Position numbers and translations under genes: made by a program. A stretch of 64,000 nucleotides of DNA. Source: RUG14871 sp045539425 (GTDB taxonomy: Bacteria; Bacillota_I; Bacilli_A; Erysipelotrichales; Erysipelotrichaceae). This document shows, piece after piece, positions 53,220-62,864 of this stretch. The stretch lies in contig JAZQFH010000013.1 in NCBI GenBank assembly GCA_045539425.1, positions 1 through 64,000 on the forward strand, written 5' to 3'. Within the stretch, counting starts at the first letter, position 1. Each line of letters opens with the position of its first letter. The notes beneath the pieces are model-generated. The model was not told the origin of the DNA. It made no database searches and saw only the letters and a list, made by a program, of their open reading frames with translations.

Positions 53220-56107
53220 ATGCCCGGGAACAGCTCCTTCATCCTGCTTTCGGAAAGTCCGAAATAATTCTTGGTGGTATTGAGGAAGTAATCCGTACGT
53301 TTGATCGCAAAGTCACGGAGATACTGCACATTCTCTTCCCACTCTTCCATGGTCAGACCCCATCTCTCCTGATTGCGGTACATCTCAGGAAGAATCGTGT
53401 CATGGATTTCATTGATCTTGGCAATCACGTTATCGGCATTCCAGATGTTCTGTACCATATAACTCATCCGTTCCAGCCATCTCTCACGGAAGCGCGGTGA
53501 GTTGAAGATGGAGCGGAGAATATCATTTTCAAAGGAGGAAAGTTGTCCGATTCCCCCGGCATTCAGCATATAGCCCCAATAGTAGTCAACGCGGATATTG
53601 TACCAGCCGAGGTCCGTGTCATAGAGGATCCAGCGGAACTTCCCGTCATTGAAATACGGGGAATTCCAGAAACGGCAGTTGACGATATCGTTATTGGAGA
53701 TAAAGGACTCGGAGATCCAGTAATCGATGAAGTTATCGATATCGATCATCTTCGTGAGTTCTTCATAGTATTCATCATTCGACATGGAATGCGTATTCGC
53801 ATATTCACGGATCCGGTTGTACGGCGCATAGCTGCCGATGGTGACATCGTAGTCGATCCGCAGGATATTCATGTCATCCTTCGGAATATTGTATTTCTCC
53901 GAGAAGAATGCCGTATTGATCTTCTCACGGATATTGTATAATCCCCAGTACTGACCGTTGATATAAAGAACGACAATCTTATAATCCTGCACATCCACGT
54001 TGCTGTTGCCGTTCAATAACTCCGAAGCCAGAATATCGCGCATGTAGGCAACATCCCAGTCATTGGATCCGGTACGCAATACGACGGATTCATAGATGCT
54101 GTTATCTTCCTTGTCAAAGAGAGGATACTCCAGATACTTCTCTCCCCACTGATCATTGAAACGCAGAGCGTAGGACTTTTTGCGGTGAGAGCGCGTATTG
54201 CCGCCGAAGCAGGCCATCGAACACGGGATAGAAAAAGAGGAGCCGTCTTCATAAAGCTCCGCATAGGCTTCTCTCTCTAAGCCGATCACATTCGGATTCC
54301 AGTTCAGATCATTGAAATAGCTCGGATTGAGAGAAACCGACATCACGGGTAAGGTGTGATGTTCATTGATAATATAGGATGCGCAGTTCATCTCGCTGGA
54401 GAGTGATCCTGCCGCATAGCTTTTGGCCTTAATGACGGAAGTCTCTTTTAAATGCAGCGGAGATTCATAGACCGGATCCGTTTCATCGGGAATGGAGCCG
54501 TCCGTGGTATAGTGAATCGTACCGTTCGCAAATAATTCGACAACCACTTCCTCCACGTCATCATAAACACCCGGATTTGCCGAGTATTCCACCGGGGACT
54601 GCATGGAGCGCACTCCCGTTCCGTTTCCGTAAAGTGGTGTCGGGGTGTCAAAATAGAAGAATCCTTCGCTTTCTCCCCTGCCGTAACTGTAACCGTAAGG
54701 CAGATCCGCATAGGCAACGGAATCCGCAATCTCATCGTTGTGATACAGATAGACATTGTCGACTTCGGAAAGCTTGAATCCGACATGCTGATAAGTCTGA
54801 TTGGATAAAAGCGTATTGCCGGAGCACATGACAACATAGTATCCGTATGGCGGTAAACTGACATCGTTCAATGTATAGCACATCTGGGAATCGGTATTCT
54901 GATTCAGTGAGTATTCACTCAGCTGAATGGATTCCGAAGAGTTGTTGTACAACTCGATCCAGTCATAGGTCCTGTTACCGTTCTGCTCTAAATAAGTGTC
55001 GTTCTGGGACATGAGTTCATTAATGACAAGTCCTGTCGGCATCGTAAGATATTTCTTCTGGAATGCCGCGATACCGTCCGGTGTATTCTCTTCTCCCATG
55101 GAGATTAAGGAACTGACGGAGTAGGATCCGTCATTATTACGGATTTCCGCCATGCCGCCGGAGAGGTTTTCATACACGTGGCGGTCGACGATCTTCCCGT
55201 TACGGGAAAGGATGATCGTACCGTTGCGGGAAGAGAGATTTCTTCCCAGATAACCTTCCATGACGCGGTTGCCGATATAGAAGGAAATCACTTCTCCGCT
55301 ATAGAGATCTCTTTCAGGCAAATTGATTAAGAACGGCGTTGCCTCGCTGTCGCTGAAGACATATTCGCCAAGGTGTACCGTATGATCGGAAACATTCTTG
55401 AATTCAACGAAACCGTCATAATAACCGTATTCGTTTTTAAAGTTACCGTTATTGCGGATCAGGATCTCATTGATCACAAGTTCCGCTTCTTCCGCTGTCT
55501 CTAAGGAATTGAGATAGCTTCTGAGACCGTCCGCATTATTCGGATAGCCCGGTGTTCCATAAGAGGAAACACCCCAGGTTCCGCTGTTCTCGCGGACCAT
55601 GCTTTCATTCTTGGTTAAGGCCACCGTTTCACATGCATCGATGATCTTTCCGGAAGGATTGAGCAGGATCACGTTTTCCCCGCCTTTCGAACTTAAGGCA
55701 AACGGAGCATTCATCTCCCCGCCCAGCTTTCCGCTTAAGGAAACGACTAGATAGCCGTGAGACGGAATCGTGACATCCGGGAAGGTCCATTTGATGGTAT
55801 CTTTGCGGTCACTTAAGGCATATCCGTTCAAACGGATTTCCTTTTCCGTGCCGTTATATAATTCGAGATAATCGCAGATCTCATTTGTTTCACTGACAAA
55901 AACACCGCCGTTATTGCTCATGAGTTCGGAGATGATCAGCTTATGAATATCACTGTAGGAAGTATCCGCCGTATCATCTTCCGGTACGGGCATGCTGTCC
56001 TGCTTCGGGAATAAAAGACTTAAAGCTACGATAATGGCCAAAAGAACTCCTGATAGAAGAAGGAATAGAACGTCCGGTTTTTTGCGTGTTTTTCTCTGTT
56101 TAGACAT
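53213..56107 (-). CDS. CotH-kinase-domain protein with lamin-tail domains
   Basis: 964 residues: one N-terminal membrane helix (about 13-33), three lamin-tail (LTD) domains (about 55-170, 205-320, 365-470; each begins LVINELM or LIISELM-like), a chitobiase-type beta segment (about 510-570), then a CotH kinase-like domain (about 590-900) with HRKKSYALRF, RTGSNDWD, GLYNIREK and DTDLGW. The catalytic part should lie outside the cell. CotH of Bacillus phosphorylates spore-coat proteins; here a surface kinase is likely, not necessarily sporulation-related. There is no Shine-Dalgarno; an extended -10 box sits nine bases before the ATG. Confidence 0.9.
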   Translation of the reverse strand: MSKQRKTRKKPDVLFLLLSGVLLAIIVALSLLFPKQDSMPVPEDDTADTSYSDIHKLIISELMSNNGGVFVSETNEICDYLELYNGTEKEIRLNGYALSDRKDTIKWTFPDVTIPSHGYLVVSLSGKLGGEMNAPFALSSKGGENVILLNPSGKIIDACETVALTKNESMVRENSGTWGVSSYGTPGYPNNADGLRSYLNSLETAEEAELVINEILIRNNGNFKNEYGYYDGFVEFKNVSDHTVHLGEYVFSDSEATPFLINLPERDLYSGEVISFYIGNRVMEGYLGRNLSSRNGTIILSRNGKIVDRHVYENLSGGMAEIRNNDGSYSVSSLISMGEENTPDGIAAFQKKYLTMPTGLVINELMSQNDTYLEQNGNRTYDWIELYNNSSESIQLSEYSLNQNTDSQMCYTLNDVSLPPYGYYVVMCSGNTLLSNQTYQHVGFKLSEVDNVYLYHNDEIADSVAYADLPYGYSYGRGESEGFFYFDTPTPLYGNGTGVRSMQSPVEYSANPGVYDDVEEVVVELFANGTIHYTTDGSIPDETDPVYESPLHLKETSVIKAKSYAAGSLSSEMNCASYIINEHHTLPVMSVSLNPSYFNDLNWNPNVIGLEREAYAELYEDGSSFSIPCSMACFGGNTRSHRKKSYALRFNDQWGEKYLEYPLFDKEDNSIYESVVLRTGSNDWDVAYMRDILASELLNGNSNVDVQDYKIVVLYINGQYWGLYNIREKINTAFFSEKYNIPKDDMNILRIDYDVTIGSYAPYNRIREYANTHSMSNDEYYEELTKMIDIDNFIDYWISESFISNNDIVNCRFWNSPYFNDGKFRWILYDTDLGWYNIRVDYYWGYMLNAGGIGQLSSFENDILRSIFNSPRFRERWLERMSYMVQNIWNADNVIAKINEIHDTILPEMYRNQERWGLTMEEWEENVQYLRDFAIKRTDYFLNTTKNYFGLSESRMKELFPGIW

Positions 56108-56116
56108 ATCTATGAA

Positions 56117-56125
56117 ATTATATCA
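56117..56125 (-). promoter_or_regulatory. Extended -10 promoter of the cotH operon
   Basis: TGATATAAT on the minus strand, with the -10 hexamer ending nine bases before the ATG. No -35 match was needed or seen. Confidence 0.6.
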
Positions 56126-56164
56126 TTTTCTGCGGGATTGTGTGAAAACATATTCATAATTATG

Positions 56165-56192
56165 AAAAAGAAAACCTGTCAGAGACAGGTTT
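56165..56192 (-). terminator. Terminator of the phosphosugar mutase operon
   Basis: On the minus strand AAACCTGTC / GACAGGTTT with a three-base loop is followed by TCTTTTTC. It starts four bases after the DUF2007-like gene. Confidence 0.88.
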
Positions 56193-56195
56193 CAC

Positions 56196-56477
56196 TTACA
56201 GCAATTCATTCAGCAGGCGGTTCGCTTTTTCCAGGTCTTTCTTTTTCACATAGATCACATAGACATAGTTCATGTCATGATCTACAAAGGAAGAAGACAT
56301 TCCCCCGTTATATTTCCCGTAATTCATACGGTAATGCAGGTTTCTGCCGAAAGTGGTCTTGTTCCGTAATGTCTTCATCTCATAGGGAATCCCGTTTTTT
56401 CTTAAGAGCGAATAGACTTTCGCTGCTTCTTCCGCAGAGGAATCTTTCATTAATACCGTACGGTTCAAAAAGTTCAT
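56196..56477 (-). CDS. Small DUF2007-like protein (93 aa)
   Basis: A short beta-alpha-beta-like protein. The pattern AAKVYSLLRKNGIPYEMK ... YVIYVKKKDLEKANRLL resembles DUF2007 (putative signal-transducing proteins), but the match is by eye. The ATG at 56477 follows AAAGGAG; an in-frame start 29 codons earlier overlaps the phosphosugar mutase gene and lacks a site. It lies 55 bases after that gene and shares its terminator. Confidence 0.65.
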   Translation of the reverse strand: MNFLNRTVLMKDSSAEEAAKVYSLLRKNGIPYEMKTLRNKTTFGRNLHYRMNYGKYNGGMSSSFVDHDMNYVYVIYVKKKDLEKANRLLNELL

Positions 56478-56532
56478 TTGATATCTCCTTTCTTTTTTTG
56501 GAAAATAGCCTGCAAGGCAGACTCTTATCTGT

Positions 56533-58227
56533 TTATTCGACGGATGTGACGATACGGAAGACATCTTCGCGGATCAGCTGATTCGTTCTGAGAGCTTCTT
56601 CCCTGCTGTTCTGGTCCGTATAGAAATAGAATTTGATCTTCGGTTCCGTTCCGCTCGGACGGATGGCAAACCAGCTGTTGTTATCCAGATAGAAGCGCAG
56701 CACATTGCTTGCCGGAATATCTTCATAACCGTTGATGTAGTCGATGACCTTGACAACTTTCGCTCCGGCGATTTCCGTCGGGAGATTTGCCCGGACATAG
56801 CTCATCATCCGTTTGATTCTGTCGGCGCCTTCGATTCCTTCCAGAATGATATTCGGTTCATCTTCCGCATAATGACCGTATCTGTCATACAGTTCATTTA
56901 ATACGTTCCAGAGTGTTTTCCCCTGCTTGCGGTAATAGGCAGCTGCTTCCGCTACCAGCATACCGGCAGAGATGCCGTCCTTATCACGGATCGTCGGACA
57001 TGCGGCGTAGCCGACGGACTCCTCATAACCGAACAGGATCGTATATCCCTGCTCAATTAAGGCCGGATATCTTCCGCAGATGTTCTTAAATCCCGTCAGA
57101 CTTTCAAACATCTTCACGCCATAGGCTTCCGCCATTTCCGTACTCATGGTACTTGTGACGATGGATTTGACCATGGCACCTTTTTCAGGAAGCGTTCCCG
57201 CATCCTTATGGCCTTCCAGGATATAGTTGACTAAGAGATAACCGGTCTGGTTACCATTTAATGGAATATAGTTACCTTCATCATCGCGGATCTCAATCGC
57301 GAAGCGGTCACCGTCCGGGTCGCACGCCATTAAGAGTTCGGCACCGAATTTTCTGCCCAGCTCTTCGCTCTTGCGGAATGCTTTCGGATCTTCCGGGTTC
57401 GGATAACCGACAGATGTAAAGTCCGGGTCCGGTTCTCTCTGAATTTCCACGAACTTCCAGTTCTTGAATCCGCGGTCATTGAGCATTGTCGCAAACGGGA
57501 TGGATGCGGCACCGTTGAGCGGTGTGAAGACAAGCGGAATATTGAGGTCGAGCTCATCCCCGTGGTGAATGGCCATGCTTTCGACAAGGTCCAGATATTC
57601 ACGGTCATATTCCGGACCGAGAACCACGATCTTTCCTTCCTTGACGCCTTCTTCAAAGTCGCTGGTGATGACATCCTTGAATGCGTCGACCGCATTGATC
57701 TTTTCCGTCATGCCGTCCGCAATCTTGCTGGAAACCTGGCAGCCGTCTTCCCAGTATGCCTTATAACCGTTATATGCCTGCGGGTTATGAGATGCCGTGA
57801 TGTTGATACCGGCAATGCAGTTTAAGCGCGTTACGCTCCATGCCAATTGCGGCGTAGGACGCAGTGACGGATAAACATATGCCTTGATTCCATTTGCGGC
57901 TAAGATGCCGGCAGTAAACTGAGAGAATTCATGAGAGAAGTGTCTTGGGTCATGGGCAATGACGACACCGCGCTTACATGCCTCTTCGCCATGCTCTTTA
58001 ATAAAATCGGCAATTCCCTGCGTCGCCTTGCCGACCGTGAAATAGTTCATGCGGTTGGTTCCGGCTCCGACGATTCCACGCAGACCTGCCGTTCCAAAGG
58101 ACAGATCCTGATAGAAACGTTCTTTTATTTCATTATCATCATCTTTGATTGCAATCAGTTCCGCTCTTAAAGGATCATCTTCTTTCAGAGAATCCAGCCA
58201 GAGCTGATATCTTTCCATATAATTCAT
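56533..58227 (-). CDS. Phospho-sugar mutase (phosphoglucomutase/phosphomannomutase, PgcA-like)
   Basis: 564 residues of the alpha-D-phosphohexomutase family. The phosphoserine loop TASHNPQAYNGYK, metal loop DPDGDRF, sugar loop GYEESVGY and phosphate loop RPSGTEPKIKFY are intact. It interconverts glucose 1- and 6-phosphate (or mannose phosphates) for envelope sugar nucleotide synthesis. A TTGGAGG site precedes the ATG. Length fits PgcA rather than GlmM (about 450). Confidence 0.94.
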   Translation of the reverse strand: MNYMERYQLWLDSLKEDDPLRAELIAIKDDDNEIKERFYQDLSFGTAGLRGIVGAGTNRMNYFTVGKATQGIADFIKEHGEEACKRGVVIAHDPRHFSHEFSQFTAGILAANGIKAYVYPSLRPTPQLAWSVTRLNCIAGINITASHNPQAYNGYKAYWEDGCQVSSKIADGMTEKINAVDAFKDVITSDFEEGVKEGKIVVLGPEYDREYLDLVESMAIHHGDELDLNIPLVFTPLNGAASIPFATMLNDRGFKNWKFVEIQREPDPDFTSVGYPNPEDPKAFRKSEELGRKFGAELLMACDPDGDRFAIEIRDDEGNYIPLNGNQTGYLLVNYILEGHKDAGTLPEKGAMVKSIVTSTMSTEMAEAYGVKMFESLTGFKNICGRYPALIEQGYTILFGYEESVGYAACPTIRDKDGISAGMLVAEAAAYYRKQGKTLWNVLNELYDRYGHYAEDEPNIILEGIEGADRIKRMMSYVRANLPTEIAGAKVVKVIDYINGYEDIPASNVLRFYLDNNSWFAIRPSGTEPKIKFYFYTDQNSREEALRTNQLIREDVFRIVTSVE

Positions 58228-58326
58228 GATTTGCCTCCAATATTATGATTCTATTTTACTACGTTCCTCCTTTTTTCAGCAACTCCCCCAAAATGAGACT
58301 TTCCGTCTGACAAAATATCTTAAAGG

Positions 58327-58392
58327 TAAAAGAAAAAGCAGAATTCAGGAATCTGTACCATTTAATGTACTGGTTTTCTCTGTTTTCTGCTT
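58327..58392 (-). terminator. Terminator of the rimP-rbfA operon
   Basis: On the minus strand AGCAGAA pairs with TTCTGCT around an inner stem near GTACCATTTAATGTAC, followed by TTTTTCTTTTA. It ends the long translation-factor operon. Confidence 0.75.
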
Positions 58393-58400
58393 ATGTTTCT

Positions 58401-58751
58401 TTATTCTTCCGGAATGTTCAGGTCTTTCAGAATGGAATCAATGCGGTTTCCCGTTTCCAGGGATTCATCTTTCAAAAAGACGATATCCGGGCATTTATAG
58501 GTGGAAAGTCGCTTGGCAAGCGTGGAACGGATGAAGCCTTTGGCTTTCCTGAGGCTTTCGATATCCTCTTCAATGCGTTCCTTCTTATCCAGAATGCTGA
58601 AATAGACTTTGGCAATGCTGAGATCGTTATTGACTTCCACGTCCGTGATCGTCACTAAGCCGACCTTGCGTTCTTTCATATCGAACTGGATGATATTGCT
58701 GACTTCCTTGCGGATCAGTTCGGCAAGATGTTCGTTCTTAACCTTTTTCAT
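58401..58751 (-). CDS. rbfA: Ribosome-binding factor A
   Basis: 116 residues of KH-like fold: VKNEHLAELIRKEVSNIIQ and VTITDVEVNNDLSIAKVYFS are typical. It helps mature the 5' end of 16S rRNA in the 30S subunit. It shares one base with the infB stop (TAATG); AGGAGG lies 14 bases upstream inside infB. truB, its usual next neighbour, is elsewhere. Confidence 0.95.
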   Translation of the reverse strand: MKKVKNEHLAELIRKEVSNIIQFDMKERKVGLVTITDVEVNNDLSIAKVYFSILDKKERIEEDIESLRKAKGFIRSTLAKRLSTYKCPDIVFLKDESLETGNRIDSILKDLNIPEE

Positions 58752-60571
58752 TACTGGATGGGGACCTCCTCTTCGCCATAGGCTTCGATGTAGTCTCCTT
58801 CCTTGATGTCGTTGAAGTTTGCAATCGTTAAGCCGCATTCATACCCGGCGATAACTTCCTTGGCGTCGTTTTCAAAGCGGCGTAAGCTTCCGAGTTTTCC
58901 ATCGTATACCACGATACCGTTACGGATCAGACGTACTCTGCAGTCTCTGACAATCTTGCCTTCCGTTACATAGCATCCGGCAATCGTACCGACCTTGGAA
59001 ACCTTGAAGAGCTGACGGACTTCCGCCATACCCAGCGTGACTTCCTCATAGACCGGTGCCAGCATACCCTTCATGGCCGCTTCCATCTCTTCCACCAGCT
59101 TATAGATGATGTTATGCAGACGGATCTCAACCTTTTCATCGGCTGCTTTCTTACGGACGTTGGAATCCGGACGGACGTTGAATCCGTAGATGATGGCATG
59201 GGAGGCATTCGCCAGCATGACATCGCTTTCGGAGATTGCTCCGGCAGTGGAACGGATGACATTGACTTTGACACCATCTACCTGGATCTTCTCCAGAGAA
59301 GATTTCACGGCTTCCGCGGAACCCGTAACGTCTGCCTTGATGATGACCGGAATCTCCTGTACTTCACCGGCTTCGATCTGCGCTGCCATATCCGCCAGTG
59401 TTAAGGCACTGGTTGTACGGCGTTCGCTTTCGATCTTCGCCTGGGCTCTGCGTTCCGCGATCGCTCTGGCCTGACGCTCATTGCGATAGGCTTTGAATAA
59501 GTCACCGGCAACCGGGACATCGTTTAAGCCGATGATCTCGACCGGTGTGGAAGGAAGTGCTTCCTTGATCTCTCTTCCGACATCATCCGTCATCTTACGG
59601 ATCTTGCCGAAGCAGGCGCCGACAACAACCGGATCGCCGTTATGGAGGGTACCGTTCTGGACAAGAAGTGTCGCGACCGGTCCTCTTCCCTTATCCAGTT
59701 TCGCTTCAATCACCGTTCCGCTGGCTGTACGCTTCGGATTGGCTTTGAGCTGCTGAACTTCACTGACGACCTGGATCGTCTCAAGTAAATCCTTGACACC
59801 CATTCCGGTCTTGGCAGAGATCTTGACGAAGATCGTATCTCCGCCCCACTCTTCCGGTAAGAGGCCGAGGTCAGCCATATCATTCATGATACGGTCCGGA
59901 TTCACGTTCGGTTTATCCATCTTGTTGACGGCAACGATGATCGGACATCCCGCTGCCTTGGCATGGTCGACGGCTTCGAGCGTCTGCGGCATGACACCGT
60001 CATCCGCGGCAACCACGATAATGACAAGGTCAGTTACCTTCGCACCTCTGGCACGCATGGCCGTAAAGGCTTCGTGACCCGGTGTATCCAGGAATGTGAT
60101 TTTCTTGCCGTTCAGGGATACCTGATAGGCACCGATATGCTGCGTGATGCCGCCGAATTCGCTGGCTGTCACGTGTGTTTTACGGATGTTATCCAGTAAT
60201 GTTGTCTTACCATGGTCAACATGTCCCATGATCGTAACAATGCACGGACGTTCGATGAGATCTTCTTCTCTATCGACTTCCGTATCTTCCAGACTGTCAG
60301 GATCCACCACTTCTTCTTTGGTGAAGTTGCAGTTGAATTCCATACAGATGAGTCCCACCGACTCGTCATCCAGCGGTGAGTTGATCGTAACCATTTTACC
60401 CAGCATGAACAGCACCTTGATGATGTCGCTGGAGTTTCTTTCCAATTTTTCTGCTAATTGACCGACAGTGATACCTTCCTGATAAGTGATTTCCGTCGGA
60501 TAGTTGGTTCTCCTAGTAAAACCAGAATTCGGTCTGTTTGGTTTCTTATGTTTGTTATTTGGTTTTGCCAT
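58751..60571 (-). CDS. infB: Translation initiation factor IF-2
   Basis: 606 residues, shorter than Bacillus IF-2 (about 720), with a reduced N-terminus. One IF2-N domain (GITVGQLAEKLERNSSDIIK), the GTPase domain with GHVDHGKT (116-123), DTPGHEAF and NKMD, then domains II-IV (C1/C2). It places initiator tRNA on the ribosome. It overlaps ylxQ by one base. Confidence 0.97.
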   Translation of the reverse strand: MAKPNNKHKKPNRPNSGFTRRTNYPTEITYQEGITVGQLAEKLERNSSDIIKVLFMLGKMVTINSPLDDESVGLICMEFNCNFTKEEVVDPDSLEDTEVDREEDLIERPCIVTIMGHVDHGKTTLLDNIRKTHVTASEFGGITQHIGAYQVSLNGKKITFLDTPGHEAFTAMRARGAKVTDLVIIVVAADDGVMPQTLEAVDHAKAAGCPIIVAVNKMDKPNVNPDRIMNDMADLGLLPEEWGGDTIFVKISAKTGMGVKDLLETIQVVSEVQQLKANPKRTASGTVIEAKLDKGRGPVATLLVQNGTLHNGDPVVVGACFGKIRKMTDDVGREIKEALPSTPVEIIGLNDVPVAGDLFKAYRNERQARAIAERRAQAKIESERRTTSALTLADMAAQIEAGEVQEIPVIIKADVTGSAEAVKSSLEKIQVDGVKVNVIRSTAGAISESDVMLANASHAIIYGFNVRPDSNVRKKAADEKVEIRLHNIIYKLVEEMEAAMKGMLAPVYEEVTLGMAEVRQLFKVSKVGTIAGCYVTEGKIVRDCRVRLIRNGIVVYDGKLGSLRRFENDAKEVIAGYECGLTIANFNDIKEGDYIEAYGEEEVPIQ

Positions 60572-60879
60572 TAGTCCACCTCATTTCTAGTAAGCGTCTC
60601 TATGATGGCTTTGGAAAGGTTGCCGTCATTGACGCAGACACTTTTAATATTGCTTTTCCCGATTGCCCGGGAGATTTCTGTTGCCTGATATTTCACAAAG
60701 AACGGAATTTGATAGAAGCTGCATTTGTCTGTGATCTGCTTTTTCGAACGTTCGGACGCATCAGCGGCGATGAGAACCACCTGGCATTTTTTATGCCGGA
60801 TGGCCTCCATCATCACTTCACCGTAACTGATCTGATTCGCCCGTTTTGCGATTCCGAGAAGACTGAGTGCCTTATCCAC
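60571..60879 (-). CDS. ylxQ: L7Ae/L30e-family RNA-binding protein YlxQ
   Basis: 102 residues. LLGIAKRANQISYGEVMMEAI and VVLIAADASERSKKQI match the kink-turn-binding L7Ae fold of YlxQ. Its role in Bacillus is poorly known. It overlaps infB by one base and ylxR by eight, inside the nusA-infB operon as expected. Confidence 0.92.
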   Translation of the reverse strand: MDKALSLLGIAKRANQISYGEVMMEAIRHKKCQVVLIAADASERSKKQITDKCSFYQIPFFVKYQATEISRAIGKSNIKSVCVNDGNLSKAIIETLTRNEVD

Positions 60880-61144
60880 GGAACATCTCCGTAAGTTTTG
60901 CGTAGATTTCTTCCGGGATGTCGGCTTCGAGTGCCTTGGAAAGTGCTCCGGTCTTTCTTGCCAGATTCACGGCATCCACACTCTTTCTGAGATAGGCGCC
61001 GCGTCCGTTTGCCTTGCCGGTTTCATCGATCAGAATCTGTCCTTCCGGAGATCTGACGATGCGGATCAGTTCCTTTTTGGGGAAGCGTTCCTGCGTGGCA
61101 ACGCACTTTCGCATCGGTACTTTTTTAAGCGTTGTAACTGCCAT
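60872..61144 (-). CDS. ylxR: YlxR family (DUF448) RNA-binding/regulatory protein
   Basis: 90 residues. MRKCVATQERFPKKELIRIVR and GRGAYLRKS are the family signature. In Bacillus YlxR (RnpM) has been linked to RNase P and to glucose-responsive gene control. It overlaps nusA by one base. Confidence 0.92.
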   Translation of the reverse strand: MAVTTLKKVPMRKCVATQERFPKKELIRIVRSPEGQILIDETGKANGRGAYLRKSVDAVNLARKTGALSKALEADIPEEIYAKLTEMFRG

Positions 61145-62850
61145 TAATTCTCGTCGTCGTAGTATTCGTCGTATTCATCGTAGTCAATGTCTTCATCCCA
61201 GTTCTCTTCCAGGGAAGCATTGTACTCTTCGATTTCCGCCAGTTCTTCATCGGAATACTCGATCTTGATTTCATATTCCTTGTCTTTACGCATATCTGCG
61301 CTGCGGACTTTACGATCCGAATCATCGTCTTTCTTTTTCTTCTTGGATGCTTTCTGTTCGACAGGAGCTCCGCTGCCGGCGTAGTCTTCAAACTTGGAGA
61401 CGTATTCCGTACGTTCCTGTAACGGTTTTCTGGTACGTTTCTGAGGTTTGGCTTCCTCTTCGGCAACTTCTTCCTTGACTTCTACTGCTTCTTTAACTTC
61501 TTCTTTAACTTCTTCTTTTACGACTTCGGCTTTAGCTTCTTCTTTGGCCTTTTCTTCGGCTTCGATGGTTTCCTTATGAGCGAGAGTTCCTTCTAACGGT
61601 GTTTCCTGAACTTCTTCTTCTTCATCCACCACTTCATCCATGTAATCGGCAATTGTCGGTGCTGCTTCCGCGGCTTCCTTGGCTTCGCGTTCGGCGATGA
61701 CTTTCGCCTGTTCTTCCTTCATTCTGGCCAGCTCTTCCGCAGCTTTTTCACGTTTGATGCGTTCCTGTTCGATCGCATATTCGAATACCAGCTGTTTGTA
61801 GTCGATACCCTTCTCTTCGAGTTCTTCTCTTGTCTTGATATCGATGCGGCTGTTGGTCAGCTTAACGGCAAGTCTGGCATTTTTACCTTTCTTACCGATG
61901 GCTAAGGAAAGCTGGTCATTTTCAACGACGACAAGCAGTCCCTTTCCTTCCGGAGACGGTACGACAGCCAGGATCTGAGCCGGTGCCAGAGCATTTTTGA
62001 TCAGCTCTTCCACATTGTCGCTCCACTCGAAGATGTCGATCTTTTCACCGTGCAGCTCTTCAATGACGACCTGAACACGGGAACCTCTCGGGCCGATGCA
62101 GGCGCCGATCGGGTCAACGTCCGGATTCTTGGAGAAGACAGCCATCTTTGTACGTTCGCCGGCTTCACGGGCAATCGCCTTGATTTCCACCGTACCAGTG
62201 AAGATTTCAGGAACTTCCTTCTCGAATAAACGGCGGACCAGTCTGGCATCCGAGCGGGATACCAAGACCTGGGCACCTTTGGTGTCCTTGTTGACTTCCG
62301 TGATCACAACACGGAGTTTCTGACCTTCATAGTAGTTTTCATTCGGGTTCTGGGCCATTTTCGGCATGATTGCCAGGGTTTTGCCCAGGTTGACAACGAT
62401 AAACTTGTCTTCCACGGATTCGATGTTACCGAATACCATTTCATCGAGTTTATCGATGTATTCATCGTAGACAGCCTGTTTTTCCGCTTCTCTGATCTTC
62501 TGCTTCAGAACGTTCTTGGCGATTAAAGCAGCGGCTCTTCCCAGCTCGTCCACGTCGATGTCTTCTTCATAGTAGTCACCGAGTTCCAGCTCCGGATTGA
62601 AACGTTTGGCATCTTCCAGAGAGATTTCCAGTTCGTCAAACTCCACGTTTTCAACCACTTTGTAGCGCTGTACCATATGGATGCTGCCGTCTTTGGCAAT
62701 ATCGACAACCACGTCTGCATCCGGGGATTCCGCCTGTTTGCGGAAGGCCTTGGTCAGTGCTTCCTTGAGGGCTTCGATGACAACGTCTTTATTGATGTTA
62801 CGGTCACTTTCAATTAATTCAATGGCCTTTACGAAATTATTGCTGTTCAT
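61144..62850 (-). CDS. nusA: Transcription factor NusA with long charged C-terminal tail
   Basis: 568 residues. N-terminal polymerase-binding domain (about 1-125), S1 domain (FGNIESVEDKFIVVNLGKTLA), then KH1/KH2 (VDPIGACIGPRGSRVQ; LSLAIGKKGKNARLAV) to about 345, as in ordinary NusA. A further 200 residues, very rich in Glu, Lys, Ala and Asp, form a low-complexity tail ending in an acidic Asp/Tyr/Glu cluster. Bacillus NusA ends near 370, so this tail is an addition. It pauses RNA polymerase and aids termination. Confidence 0.95.
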   Translation of the reverse strand: MNSNNFVKAIELIESDRNINKDVVIEALKEALTKAFRKQAESPDADVVVDIAKDGSIHMVQRYKVVENVEFDELEISLEDAKRFNPELELGDYYEEDIDVDELGRAAALIAKNVLKQKIREAEKQAVYDEYIDKLDEMVFGNIESVEDKFIVVNLGKTLAIMPKMAQNPNENYYEGQKLRVVITEVNKDTKGAQVLVSRSDARLVRRLFEKEVPEIFTGTVEIKAIAREAGERTKMAVFSKNPDVDPIGACIGPRGSRVQVVIEELHGEKIDIFEWSDNVEELIKNALAPAQILAVVPSPEGKGLLVVVENDQLSLAIGKKGKNARLAVKLTNSRIDIKTREELEEKGIDYKQLVFEYAIEQERIKREKAAEELARMKEEQAKVIAEREAKEAAEAAPTIADYMDEVVDEEEEVQETPLEGTLAHKETIEAEEKAKEEAKAEVVKEEVKEEVKEAVEVKEEVAEEEAKPQKRTRKPLQERTEYVSKFEDYAGSGAPVEQKASKKKKKDDDSDRKVRSADMRKDKEYEIKIEYSDEELAEIEEYNASLEENWDEDIDYDEYDEYYDDEN

Positions 62851-62864
62851 GTTCTTACTCCCAT

